Shown here: positions 1 to 9,200 of the stretch, one piece after another
How the letters are laid out: the number at the start of each line of letters is the position of its first letter
Numbering within the stretch: the stretch's first letter is position 1
NCBI RefSeq assembly: GCF_001297015.1
Contig: NZ_LIGE01000011.1
Location: 62,001-126,000 of the forward strand
Length of the DNA stretch: 64,000 nt
Origin: Pseudomonas sp. RIT-PI-r
Lineage (GTDB): Bacteria; Pseudomonadota; Gammaproteobacteria; Pseudomonadales; Pseudomonadaceae
Direction: 5' to 3'
Program-made: the position numbers and the translations under genes
Notes under the pieces: model-generated
Database searches by the model: none
What the model saw: the letters and a program-made list of their open reading frames with translations, nothing else
Told to the model about the DNA's origin: nothing

Positions 1-606
1 AGCGATCTTCAGGCGTTTATCGATCAAGGTATCGGCCAACAGATAAGCAAAAATCACCACCCCCGGCATCGCCAGCCCCAGGACACCCTTGCTCAATGTG
101 GCAATGGCGATCCCGATGACAAACAGCAGCGAGTTGCCGGCGGTCGATGCACGTTGCGCCTGAAAAAACGCCAGCAATGCCATCGTCACGCCGAGGGCCA
201 GCAGCGCGTCTTCGCCGACGCCGCGCACGTTGCTCCAATAACTGGCCATGGTCGCCAGCAAAATCCCCGCCGTCCACGCGATTCGCTTCGGCCGCTCGAA
301 ACCGCGCAACATGCCGTAGAGCACCATCACGCTGAGCAATCCGGCCACCGCCGACGCCAGCCGCACCGACCACGGCGATACGCCGAACACGCGCATGGCG
401 CCAGCGTCGAGCCACAGACTCAACGGTGGTTTTTCCAGAAATGGTTCGCCGAACAGGCGCGGCGTTACCCAGTCATTGTCCAGGTGCATTTCCATGGCGA
501 TGCCGGCGACGCGGGCCTCGGTGGAGCCTTGCAACTGATGACCGCCCAGCGCGAAGAAAAACAACAAGGCGGCAAGCAGAAACAGCAAAGGGGCGGCACG
601 CGACAT
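1..606 (-). CDS. Glycosyltransferase family 39 (ArnT-like) membrane protein, 3' end outside the window
   Basis: The frame is open from an ATG at 606 to the left edge, so about 202 N-terminal residues are visible. They start with a hydrophobic segment (residues about 5-20), followed by EARVAGIAMEM, then WVTPRLFGEPFLEKPPLSLW, and several further membrane segments. The E-A-R and F-E-K-P-P-L motifs are typical of polyprenyl-phosphate-dependent glycosyltransferases of the ArnT/PMT (GT39) superfamily, in which the first periplasmic loop carries the acidic catalytic residue. Such enzymes move a sugar from an undecaprenyl carrier to lipid A or another envelope acceptor. The acceptor cannot be told from this fragment, and no arn-cluster gene is visible beside it, so ArnT itself is not claimed. 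Confidence 0.72.
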   Translation of the reverse strand, partial: MSRAAPLLFLLAALLFFFALGGHQLQGSTEARVAGIAMEMHLDNDWVTPRLFGEPFLEKPPLSLWLDAGAMRVFGVSPWSVRLASAVAGLLSVMVLYGMLRGFERPKRIAWTAGILLATMASYWSNVRGVGEDALLALGVTMALLAFFQAQRASTAGNSLLFVIGIAIATLSKGVLGLAMPGVVIFAYLLADTLIDKRLKIA

Positions 607-674
607 GGTTTCAGGCTACCGAAGGGGGCGGGAGCCTCGAGCATACGTCGCCATTGCTGAACAAATCGTGAAGC

Positions 675-1262
675 TCACACCATGGGGCGTGACCAGCGCT
701 TTTCCGGCGTTTCGAATGCGGGATTGACCAATGACGTCAGCACATGATCCTGCCAGCGCCCGGCAATGTTCAGGTAGGCCTTGGCATAACCCTCCCGCTC
801 AAACCCCAGCTTCTCCAGCAGCCGCGCGCTGCGTTCGTTGCCGGGAATGTAGTTGGCCATGATCCGGTGCAGGTTCTGCGTGTCGAACATGTAGCCAATC
901 CCGGCCTCCAGCGCTTCACGCATCAAACCCTGGCCCTGATGGGCTCCGTCGATGTGATAACCGAGGTAGCAGGCCTGAAACGCGCCGCGAATGATGCCAC
1001 TGAAATTGCACGCGCCGATCATCTGCTCGCCATCCGGAGTCAACAGCGCGAAATGCATCGCCAGCCCGGCCTCAAAGGCGCTGGCCTGAATCTCCAGGCG
1101 GCGGCGAATCTGCTCGGTGGAAAAATATTCAGTGGTGCGGATCGGCGACCAAGGGGCGAGGTGGCGCAGGTTGCGTTGGTAGAACGCACTTTCGAGGCCG
1201 GCCTGATCCGGAGCGAGAATCGCCAGCGTCAGGCGTTGGCAGGGCAGGGACAGCAGCGGCAT
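675..1262 (-). CDS. rimJ: RimJ-like GNAT N-acetyltransferase
   Basis: 195 residues. I chose the ATG at 1262 (MPLLSLPCQRLTLAI) because AGGAG lies 7 bases upstream; the frame stays open further upstream, but that part crosses a strong hairpin and has no family similarity. The protein matches the ribosomal-protein-alanine acetyltransferase type: an N-terminal LTLxxLxP segment, the acetyl-CoA loop region HQGQGLMREAL (about residues 115-125) and the C-terminal NERSARLLEKLGFEREGYAKAYL signature shared by RimJ and RimL. RimJ acetylates the N-terminal alanine of ribosomal protein S5; other GNAT targets are possible. It stands alone, with a leftward terminator-like hairpin in the region upstream. Confidence 0.82.
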   Translation of the reverse strand: MPLLSLPCQRLTLAILAPDQAGLESAFYQRNLRHLAPWSPIRTTEYFSTEQIRRRLEIQASAFEAGLAMHFALLTPDGEQMIGACNFSGIIRGAFQACYLGYHIDGAHQGQGLMREALEAGIGYMFDTQNLHRIMANYIPGNERSARLLEKLGFEREGYAKAYLNIAGRWQDHVLTSLVNPAFETPEKRWSRPMV

Positions 1263-1341
1263 CGGGTGCTCCTGGGCGAAGGATCTACCGGCAGCGTCGC
1301 GCAATTGTCCGGGTGACGGCAAGTCGTGATGAATTTCAGGC

Positions 1342-1370
1342 AAAAAAAAGCCCGCGGGAGAGCCGCGGGC
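1342..1370 (-). terminator. Rho-independent terminator-like hairpin, leftward, upstream of rimJ
   Basis: Perfect 8-bp arms GCCCGCGG (1350-1357) and CCGCGGGC (1363-1370) enclose a 5-base loop. On the minus strand they are followed by eight T (1342-1349). It lies 80 bases upstream of the rimJ start and no coding gene precedes it on that strand, so it would end a small RNA or attenuate a rimJ leader. Confidence 0.75.
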
Positions 1371-1467
1371 GAACCGTAGTTTCTTGAATGAGCGGGTGGA
1401 CTTTACAAGGTTGGGACGCGTAGCTGCAGTGAAGAAAAATTCATATCGATGTGCGGTCTCGACGCTG
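1342..1467 (-). ncRNA. Candidate small RNA or rimJ leader transcript
   Basis: A minus-strand TATACC (1475-1480) could be a -10 box giving a start near 1467 and a transcript of about 126 bases ending at the hairpin at 1342-1370. The matching -35 (TCGACT) is weak and its spacing is 19 bases. An in-frame 14-codon stretch (MNFSSLQLRVPTL) lies inside and could be a leader peptide. I do not recognise it as a named Pseudomonas sRNA; the support is a terminator with no upstream gene plus a weak promoter. Confidence 0.25.
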
Positions 1468-1738
1468 TTGCGCCGGTATAAAAAGGCAGACCGGCAGCCA
1501 GTCGACCTGCGCACGTTTCACCCAGCAATAACGACCTTGAAAAGCGAGTTCCCTGATCAGTCCCTGACAGGGGTACAAAAATCAGCTGAAATCTCATTTG
1601 ATAATGTTTGTCGAGGGCACTAATGTCGCGACGCTTTGTGGGTGGTCATCAAAACCCGCGAACGTCATGACAGGTGTCTCTGCCAAACAGGATCAGCCGT
1701 CGCAAACCCGGAGGATGGATCTACAAGGAGTAGTAAAA

Positions 1739-3670
1739 ATGATGCATGGCGCGTATCCCCAGGTCCTGGCAACAGCGTGTAGCACCGGGACGGTGGTTCA
1801 GCCCCGGCGTTCAAGGCAAAGCCGGCGCTGGCGCCTCTTTGCCGCGCTGCTGCTGTCAACCGCCATGGCAGTCTGCAGCGCACCGACGGTTCAGGCACAG
1901 GCACAGACTCGGGCACCCGACGCTAGAGGGTTGATGCACGAAGCTCAACGTCTGAGCCGCGATGGCTTGCTGGCGGATGCCACGGTCGCTGCCCGGGCGG
2001 CGATGGTTGCTGGCCGAAAAGGCAGCGCCCTCGATTTTATCGAACTCGACGCGGGTGCCTTGCTCGTTGATCTGCTGCACAAACAGGCCCGATATGACGA
2101 GGCCCGCCGTGCCGCTGAGGAGCAGATTGCGTATTGGGAAAAGCAAGCCGCCGACAACGGTGCATCGGGCAAGCGCGACGCTCGGAGCACGGGCATGCTG
2201 GAGCGGGCAATCGAGGCGAGCATGATGGCGGGTGAAAGGACAGAGGTCGCCCGCCTGCAAGAAAAGCTGTTCGCGGTGACCAGCCCCGATCCCGCTTCAT
2301 GGCGTTTGTCGCCGGACGAGCCCCGCTTGCGTTACGACCTCGCTGACTTTTCGATGCCCCTCACGGTGGGGGCGTGGACATTGACCAGGTTCCAGCCGGC
2401 CGAACAACGCGACTTCAACACTCTTGTTCTTTACACGCAGGCGCTCCCGGGCGGTCGCCTGACTGCCGAGATTGCCGTGTCCTATGACGAGCATCAACGC
2501 AAGATCAGCGCTGCCGAACGGCAGGCATCGCTGCAGTCCTATCAGGCGCGGCACAAGCCAAGTGCGCTGGAAATGACCATGCCCGATCTCGCCTACGACG
2601 GCCTGACCGCTTTCAAGCGCGCAGATCAGAGTGAATGTGAGGACAAGCAGTGCATCAATGCTCATTGGCTTATCTTCCGCGGCGACTGGCGGATGGATAT
2701 CGATGTCAATTTCGGATTGCAAGACGAGGCCCAAATCGCGCAGCAAGTGCGCCAATTGTTCGCCGCGCTGAACTGGCGCAGCGCACCGCCGCTGTTTCGT
2801 GAACGGCCACTGGCTCAGCAGGTGCGGGATATCGAGGTGGCCGCTTCACTGCCGGACGGCGTAGCCAAGGCTGCGGCACTGGCGGAAAAGGCGCTGCCCG
2901 ACGCGCACTTCCCGGACGAGATTGCGCGGATGCAGACTTACATCGGCATCGATCAATATCGGCGCGCAGATCTCGAGGCCGCACGTCGTGCACTGGGTTT
3001 GGCTGTGTCAGCCTGGGACGAACGGGTCGTCGATGAACTGCTTTTTCGCAGCGCGTTGGACTTCGCCGCGGACATCGATTATCGGCAAGGCCGAAACGAG
3101 GACGCCGTGGCGCTGAACCGCAGATTCATCGAATGGCAGATGAGCGATGCGACACTGGGCTGGCATATACCGAAGGATGAAAACGCCTTGGTCAATGAAC
3201 GCCAAGGCGTGCATTTGCCGCTGCGCGTGGGCGATTACCGTCTGCGACCGAACACCCATGGGCGCTTTTACTACGAAAACCTGCAGAGCGGGGCCCAGCT
3301 CGGCCTGACCGTGGGCATGCCAGCCTCTTCTGATCAGGAGCTGGAGTCCATGCTGCGCTCCTTCATGACGAATAATCTCGGCCTGCAAGCTGCGGGTCTG
3401 AGCAAAACAGGGTTTTCAGCCAAATCGGCAGCCCATGAAGACATCCCGGCAGTCGGCCATAAATGGGAGTTCGAGGTGACGCAGTCGCCGGATGGACAAG
3501 GTTTCTCCAGCGCAGATCCTGAGACGGGCGCCTCGCGCAAAACGCCGACGAAGATGGCGTTCTGGATCGTCGATCGCAAAGAGCAACGGTCGATGTTGCG
3601 GGCACCGATTACAGACAGTGGTCGATCCAGGACTGAAGCGGAGCACGTTGCGAAAGCGTTATCGTGGTAG
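1739..3670 (+). CDS. Large exported protein of unknown function with tandem internal duplication
   Basis: 643 residues from the ATG at 1739, preceded by ACAAGGAG at 10-base spacing; a longer frame from 1598 lacks a ribosome site. After a basic stretch (RRSRQSRRWR), a hydrophobic signal segment (LFAALLLSTAMAVCSA) suggests export. I recognise no named family. The mature part seems to be two copies of one plan: a helical TPR-like block (DLLHKQARYDEARRAAEEQ...; again YRQGRNEDAVALNRRFIEW) followed by a beta-rich block beginning MPLTVGAWTLTRF and again LPLRVGDYRLRPN. The function is unknown. The next gene, convergent, also encodes an exported protein. Confidence 0.8.
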   Translation: MMHGAYPQVLATACSTGTVVQPRRSRQSRRWRLFAALLLSTAMAVCSAPTVQAQAQTRAPDARGLMHEAQRLSRDGLLADATVAARAAMVAGRKGSALDFIELDAGALLVDLLHKQARYDEARRAAEEQIAYWEKQAADNGASGKRDARSTGMLERAIEASMMAGERTEVARLQEKLFAVTSPDPASWRLSPDEPRLRYDLADFSMPLTVGAWTLTRFQPAEQRDFNTLVLYTQALPGGRLTAEIAVSYDEHQRKISAAERQASLQSYQARHKPSALEMTMPDLAYDGLTAFKRADQSECEDKQCINAHWLIFRGDWRMDIDVNFGLQDEAQIAQQVRQLFAALNWRSAPPLFRERPLAQQVRDIEVAASLPDGVAKAAALAEKALPDAHFPDEIARMQTYIGIDQYRRADLEAARRALGLAVSAWDERVVDELLFRSALDFAADIDYRQGRNEDAVALNRRFIEWQMSDATLGWHIPKDENALVNERQGVHLPLRVGDYRLRPNTHGRFYYENLQSGAQLGLTVGMPASSDQELESMLRSFMTNNLGLQAAGLSKTGFSAKSAAHEDIPAVGHKWEFEVTQSPDGQGFSSADPETGASRKTPTKMAFWIVDRKEQRSMLRAPITDSGRSRTEAEHVAKALSW

Positions 3671-3758
3671 AGAAGGGCATGGTTCAGGGCATGTGATCGG
3701 TAGCGGCATCTGCTTGCGCACGTGCCCGCACCCACTCCTTGCGGCGGCCATGATCATG

Positions 3759-4685
3759 TCAATACTCCGCCACTTTGCCTGCACGTAAAACCCATCCCGC
3801 CTCTCCGGGCACCAACTTGTACTGAACCTGGCGCATCTTCCCCGTGCGACCGGTTCCGGCGTCCGCGCTGCCATACACAGGGAAGCGCTGAATGAGCGTG
3901 TTCTCCACGACAGCAAATGAGTCCTCACCCTGATAACCCTCGGCGGTTTTCGGGTTGTCGCTGATGGGCGGCAGATAGATTTCGCTCAGGGATTTTTTGT
4001 TATTCGCCGAGTAGGCGATCAGTTCACCGGGCATCCCGCGACCGGGCGAGCGAGTGAAGACGTAGAGCTCAGGCGAGCCGTCATTATTCAGGTCGCCGAC
4101 CTCGGCGCGGATGATATCGCCGTTGAGTGGGCGGGTGATCACTGAGTTGTCGATCTCCAGGCCTTGGGGGTCGATACGCAATGTGGGTTTGCCATCGAGC
4201 AGATCCGCTTTCACATGAAAATCGATGCCCTGCAACGCCACGTGTTGATCGAAAGGTCGCTGGTTATCCACTGCGTCGCCGTTGGCGAGAGTGAGGGAAA
4301 TCTCGTAGTTGGCCACTTCATCGCGTCGGGCAGCACTGCGCATGAGATAGACCTGCACCGTGTAATCGCCATCGGCCGGCAACGAGCCGAGGAAATGATT
4401 GCCCATGACCGAACCGTTGAACAGCGCGTAATCAGCACCTTTGGTGGCGAGGTTGAAGGCGGCGGAAAGGTTGGCAGATTTGAAGCCCACCGTCAGGATC
4501 TGCCCGGCTTTGCCGCTGAGCGTGTACTCCGCAGTTTTATAGCCCTTGATCGACTGCTTGAATTGCACGCTGCCGGGGCCACTCTTGTAGACGACCTGCT
4601 GGACTCTTGGGGGGATGTCGGTGGTCGCGGCGTGCGCAGACAGTGAAACGAGGGTAGCCAATAGGACACGCAGCCAAACGTTCAT
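3759..4685 (-). CDS. Periplasmic protein resembling inhibitors of g-type/i-type lysozyme (PliG/PliI)
   Basis: 308 residues with a clear signal peptide (MNVWLRVLLATLVSLSAHA). Residues about 35-130 carry SGPGSVQFKQSIKGY, LSGKAGQILTV, a LFNGS/MGNHF segment and LPADGDYTVQVYLMRSAARR, the pattern of PliI/PliG-type lysozyme inhibitors: periplasmic proteins that block animal or other g-type lysozymes. The C-terminal half is longer than in those small inhibitors and contains an FG-GAP-like GDLNNDGSPELYVF motif, so this is a two-part protein. The start has AAGGA 7 bases upstream. The similarity is by eye only, and binding to lysozyme is inferred. It borders the island junction at 4821. Confidence 0.75.
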   Translation of the reverse strand: MNVWLRVLLATLVSLSAHAATTDIPPRVQQVVYKSGPGSVQFKQSIKGYKTAEYTLSGKAGQILTVGFKSANLSAAFNLATKGADYALFNGSVMGNHFLGSLPADGDYTVQVYLMRSAARRDEVANYEISLTLANGDAVDNQRPFDQHVALQGIDFHVKADLLDGKPTLRIDPQGLEIDNSVITRPLNGDIIRAEVGDLNNDGSPELYVFTRSPGRGMPGELIAYSANNKKSLSEIYLPPISDNPKTAEGYQGEDSFAVVENTLIQRFPVYGSADAGTGRTGKMRQVQYKLVPGEAGWVLRAGKVAEY

Positions 4686-4781
4686 GAAAGTCCTTGGGTC
4701 ATTGCCGATGGCTCAAAGCATAGTTCCGGCGCAGCACGCCAGTCCAATCGCGCTGATCCGGAAAATCCCGAACTTCAGATG

Positions 4782-4812
4782 CGACAAAGCCCGCACTTGG
4801 CGGGCCTTGTCG
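4782..4812 (-). terminator. Hairpin resembling an ssrA-type terminator, just outside the island
   Basis: Arms of 13 bases (4782-4794 and 4800-4812) with one mismatch form an AAAGCCCGC/GCGGGC hairpin similar to the one just downstream of ssrA at 12691-12718. There is no long T run. It may be the ancestral ssrA terminator, displaced 8 kb when the island inserted. Confidence 0.4.
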
Positions 4813-4820
4813 TTGAGAGT

Positions 4821-4845
4821 TGGTGGGCCGGGGGCATTTGAACCC
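4821..4845 (-). repeat. Imperfect copy of the ssrA 3' end (island attachment-site remnant)
   Basis: This segment matches the last 26 bases of ssrA (12762-12787) apart from a 1-base gap and one G/C change. It is too short and lacks any partner to be a tRNA gene. It marks the distal end of the island; decay or a second insertion could explain the differences. Confidence 0.6.
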
Positions 4846-5036
4846 GATTGTAAAATCCCCGTACTCATTGGGTTTCAGCGGGTCTGATTTTTATCGGGAT
4901 ACAGCAGGGGATATATGCTCCAGTCTGCTCATCAACGGTTTACCCAACCTGTCGTTCAAATGCCGTACTTGTCTCACCCGATAAAACTATTCTCAGTGTC
5001 CTTTTCGCTTGAGTTTCACAAGCTCCTCAGCAGGTT

Positions 5037-5273
5037 TTACCTGGAAGGGAGGTGGGCCTCCAGAGACGCGATGATGCGACTCGGGATGCTTTTAACGTAC
5101 GCCATTACCTCGTGTTTAGCCTTCTTGACCATACGAAAATCCTCCATAGTGAGAGTTGATAGATAAGAGATGATTTCTGAAATTACAAAACCTGCGATGA
5201 AACCTGTAGGACCTATAACCAAAAAAACAGAGCTCGCCATCATCAGTCTCAGGAGGCCACCTCTGAGAGACAT
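5037..5273 (-). CDS. Possible small membrane protein
   Basis: A 78-residue frame with a hydrophobic N-terminal half (residues about 8-40, with GPTGFIAGFVISEIISYL) and a basic amphipathic C-terminal half. Its composition looks protein-like, and it lies in the AT-richer island beside the attachment remnant. No convincing ribosome-binding site precedes the ATG and I recognise no family, so it may be chance. Confidence 0.32.
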   Translation of the reverse strand: MSLRGGLLRLMMASSVFLVIGPTGFIAGFVISEIISYLSTLTMEDFRMVKKAKHEVMAYVKSIPSRIIASLEAHLPSR

Positions 5274-5344
5274 ACTTGCTAAGTACGTTTCGGCATAGAG
5301 ATGCTAACCGAAAACTGCGGGGGCCCCTAGGAACATTTGAACGT

Positions 5345-5588
5345 CACGGGGTCGGAAACCCGCGAGGTTTCGTTAGTGGGAGGACTCAAGAGTTACTGAA
5401 ATTTCAGTCATTGAAATTGAAAGAATCACGTTGAAAAACAGCCATCGTTACCGTTTCGGTAATGGTGAACCCAAAGACGTCATTCCGTAGGGCAAATGCA
5501 CAGGTGAATCGGCAGTTCACCGGGTTCACCTGTTCACTAAGCTGGGAGTTCTCCCGCTAACAAGGTCCTGCGGGTTTCCGACCCCGTG
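5345..5588. repeat. 19-bp inverted repeats bracketing P4-like iterons
   Basis: CACGGGGTCGGAAACCCGC at 5345-5363 is exactly repeated in inverse at 5570-5588. Between them are several copies, in both orientations, of a GGTGAAC motif: direct at 5464-5470 and the variant GGTGAAT at 5502-5508, inverse GTTCACC at 5515-5521 and 5524-5530, with a partial copy just after. P4 satellite replication origins carry GGTGAACAG-type iterons bound by the alpha primase, and a P4-type integrase remnant is present in this island. A fossil origin is therefore plausible, though no primase gene is visible. Confidence 0.45.
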
Positions 5589-5692
5589 TCTAAAGGAAAA
5601 CCTCAGGGGCCCAGGCGCACGGAGGGACACACACCTGACGTTCGCTGGTGGGATTGATGCTTCCGGGGTGCGGGGGATACATCCCTCCAAAT

Positions 5693-5817
5693 GTGGTGTA
5701 ACTCATGTAACTGGTGTAACGAGTACTGTTAAGTGATTGTATTTGTTTAGTATTTTGTAAGTTACACCGACTTCGTACACCAGTCGTGAGGCGTGTAACT
5801 CTGCTATCGGGTGTAAC
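5693..5817. repeat. Cluster of GTGTAAC repeats
   Basis: GTGTAAC occurs at 5696-5702, 5714-5720, 5793-5799 and 5811-5817, with a variant ATGTAAC at 5705-5711 and an inverse GTTACAC at 5761-5767. Such clusters in mobile elements are usually binding sites for a replication or control protein. The rest of the roughly 970-base stretch from 5280 to 6249 shows no convincing gene. Confidence 0.5.
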
Positions 5818-6249
5818 ACTTTTGATGCATGAGAAATGAATGAGCGAAGTCATGCATATGATGCAGAAGGACAGAGTGTTCCCGCTCCCGGCCTGCCCGA
5901 TAGACACGGTTAGCGGTCTTTAAATCATCAGGTCGCCAGCTGTGCGAGCGATTAGTTGGTAGGAGCAACAGGCCGCTTTCGGCCAGAAGCAGTCCCTTAC
6001 AATCGACCGCTTGTGTCCAAACGTATGCGAGGCCGTAGGTCGCAGTTCGTAGATGGTCATTCGGGAAATCAAGGACGGTCCAAGTTATTCATTTTAAAAA
6101 CCTAGATGTTCAGGTGGGTTTTGTTAATGCGACCTGTACTCACAGAACGTAGTTTGGGCGCTTTGTCCGCTATGGGCAGATAGCCAGTAAGCACGTATTC
6201 TGGCGTACATTGGCCACGCGGTGAGGGCCTCAAAAGGTGCAAGGGACTG

Positions 6250-9200
6250 ATGGATATCCTAAATTTTCAGAGTGAAAACCCTTCGGGCGTTGATGTGTTT
6301 AAAGGCGAGAGCCACGATCGCGTCGCCCAAGCTATGCACGATTACATCAAGTGCAAGAAGAATCACCGTGTAATCGGCCTTGATGGCGAATTCGGATCAG
6401 GAAAAAGCTCGATCTTACAGATGCTTGAGAAAAAAATATCCTTAGAAGGGTCAAACACAAAGTTGTGGATATTTGACTGCGAGCAAAATTATCAGGGCTC
6501 GATCAAAAGTAATTTCATCGAATTATTTACAGACCAAATCACGTCCCTGCTCAAAGACCTGCACCGAGAAAATGATGTCGTCGACGTCGTAAAGAATCGC
6601 GACATTGCGCTGGGTCGACACTTCAGTTACACGAAAGACACTCGAAGCCACATAAGCATATGGGCAGTATTGTTGATTGCAAGCGGAGTCTTAAGCCCCA
6701 CGTTTATTCGAGACTATCTTCCACAATTACGCGGGAGTATCGAGCTCGAATGGTGGAAACACATGTCTTATCTGGCTGCCAGTTTGGCTCCTGCCATCAT
6801 CTTGGGCTTAGCATTTTTCTTTAATCGCAAAAATCAGCCTGGAAAAAAACGATGGAACATATCCAGTCTGCTGAAGGGTAGTTCTGATGACCATATCAGC
6901 GAAACTATTGAGATAAGTAAAGAAGTTAGCCCGCTAGATTTGAAGCGTGCGTTAGCTAAGCATCTGCACTCGGTGAAGGATCACCATTTCATAATCGTGA
7001 TTGATAATCTGGATCGACTGCCTCGCGACGTCCTGCGGTCGGTATGGAGCGATCTGGAAATATTTACATCAGTGACAGGCACTGAAAATCTCAGCGTCAT
7101 CGTCCCTTTCTGCTCTAGTAAGGTCTCGAAGTACCTGAATGGTGAGGGCGAGCAAAGCTATGACTCAAAGGACTTCATAGCCAAGAAATTTCCAGTGGTT
7201 TTCAGAACACCACCGATCATCACGTCTGGCTGGAAAGATGCATTCAGAACACTCTGGTCTCAAAGTTTCGGCGCGAACAATATAAAAGACGCTGATACCT
7301 GTAGCGTAATCCTGCAGAGACACAGTCCGATGGCCGGAGGGCTGGTCACACCTCGCCTACAAAAGCGATTCATCAACGATATTGCTACTACTCTATTGGT
7401 TACTGCCGACAAGCCGAGTGTTGTGTGCATCGCCGCGTACATCGCTATCTGCAAGTACAACAACATATCCATCGAGGCTATGCTAAAGAGGCCAGATTCA
7501 GCAAAGTCAGACAACAATGTGCCAATCGGCGAGACTGAAGCGGCACAGGTCGCAGCGTTGAATTTGGTACTCAGCATTGACAAGACCAAGCTGACGCTCA
7601 AGGCATTGTTGGGCGAAGATATGAAGGCAGGGTGGCCGATCCAGATTTTGCAGATCCACTTCCAGACATCTGCCGACATTGCAATCGCCGAATTGATCGA
7701 CCAACCGTTGGCAAATGCTTTTGAGTCTCAAGACGGTAAGAAGCTTGCCTCATTAATTCCTTACTTTGGATTTATGGATTCTTTCGTTCGTGGTCTGGAT
7801 GGGGGGGGGGCGCCCAGTAATATTTTTCAGACTCTTTATCAGGCATCCAAAATTGAAGACTGTAGCATTGATGCCTTACTTCCCTACGTCAGCGATAAAT
7901 TCAGCAGCAGCGATCAATTGACAAAAATATCGCCGGAAAACGGTTATTTTGACGCGATCAAGGGATTGATTAGTCTGGGTCTGCGAAAGTCGATATTTGA
8001 AAGCTCACTTGCAGATGCTAAGAGGGCGTTCGAACAGATCAATAATGAGGCGTTTAATGTAGAATCGGTCGACTCATATCAAGCAACAATTTCGCGATAT
8101 GATCACTATTTGGATTCAATGGGTAATCGCTTCGAGCCGTTGACTCTGGATAGTTCGGAAGTATTGTTTCACATGATTGTGCCAGATCCAGATCTTAAAG
8201 TTATCAATCCCAATAATATTGCTTTCAGTAGTAAAGGTCTCAGAGATGCTGTATTACAAATTGCATCTACTGAGGCAGTAGATTTTGTTATGACTCCATT
8301 GAATGAGGAAGACTGGCAACATTGTCTAGTCGCCTATTTTGGCAAAGTTCGCTTGTCATTAGCGGCTAGGAACTACTTCCTTAATGATGAGCAGACTGCT
8401 TCTGTAACGACAGCAATAGATATAAATCCTGCAGAAGAAAGGCTCTGGCTGGCAGCAGTATTTTTCAAAGAGTACACCAGTTCAGTCCCAGTTATGATTC
8501 AGAGGCATTTGTCTGCGGTTACGTCGCCCTATATCAAAATCGCGATGGCCGTAATCTATATGCGGCAGAACTTAGGAGCGCCCCTTAGCGAGATCCCTGC
8601 GATCGAGAAGGCATTTGAAGAGGAACCTGAGTTTCTGGAGGCTTTAGTACGAGCAGCCACCACATCTGACAATCTTTTGAAATTAACACTTCAAGGGGAA
8701 TCCTCTCATTTGGTTGCTCCAATACTTGCGAAACTTATTAAGGACGAAGCGATCGCCAACGTCTACTCTCGCGAGATATTCGCAAGCTTCACAGAACTCT
8801 GTGAGATCCTTTTTGAGTACGATATATCAAGAGATGAGTTTTTGAGTTGGTTTACATCATTCCACCTAAATCCAACTAATCTGCCATCGCTTGGAAGTCT
8901 GGATTCACTGATCCTGAAAGAAATTCTTGTTGCTTCCAACGCCACACTTCTTCAGTTGCGAGGAGCGTTGTTGGACAAGCACTTTGGGCCACAAGTCGAT
9001 GCGGCTTCATGGTTGAAAATAATTGAAAATGCCGACGCGAACGAGGAAGCAGTTCTTAGATTCATGGTCGACATGAAACTAGATTTTTTAGGTGAGAAAT
9101 TCTCTCGCATAGCTGTGTCCTCTTTTCTATCAACCACTGTAAAGACTGTGCCATTCGTAGCTCCTTCGGTGGCAGCGGTCAGCAACACAAAATCAGTGCT

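Noticed and set aside
17..415. Arg-rich 132-residue frame at the left edge
   Set aside because: Same strand but another frame of the glycosyltransferase gene, with low-complexity composition typical of a shifted high-GC frame.
4821..4890. Possible tRNA remnant
   Set aside because: Only the T-arm/acceptor-like 25 bases match, and they match ssrA rather than a tRNA; no partner stem exists.
5693..5817. CRISPR array
   Set aside because: The GTGTAAC repeats are 7-8 bases, irregularly spaced and in both orientations; no array of 25-40-base repeats and no cas genes are present anywhere in the window.
5590..5907. 105-residue minus-strand frame in the island
   Set aside because: It runs across the GTGTAAC repeat cluster, has no ribosome site, and its composition follows the repeats.
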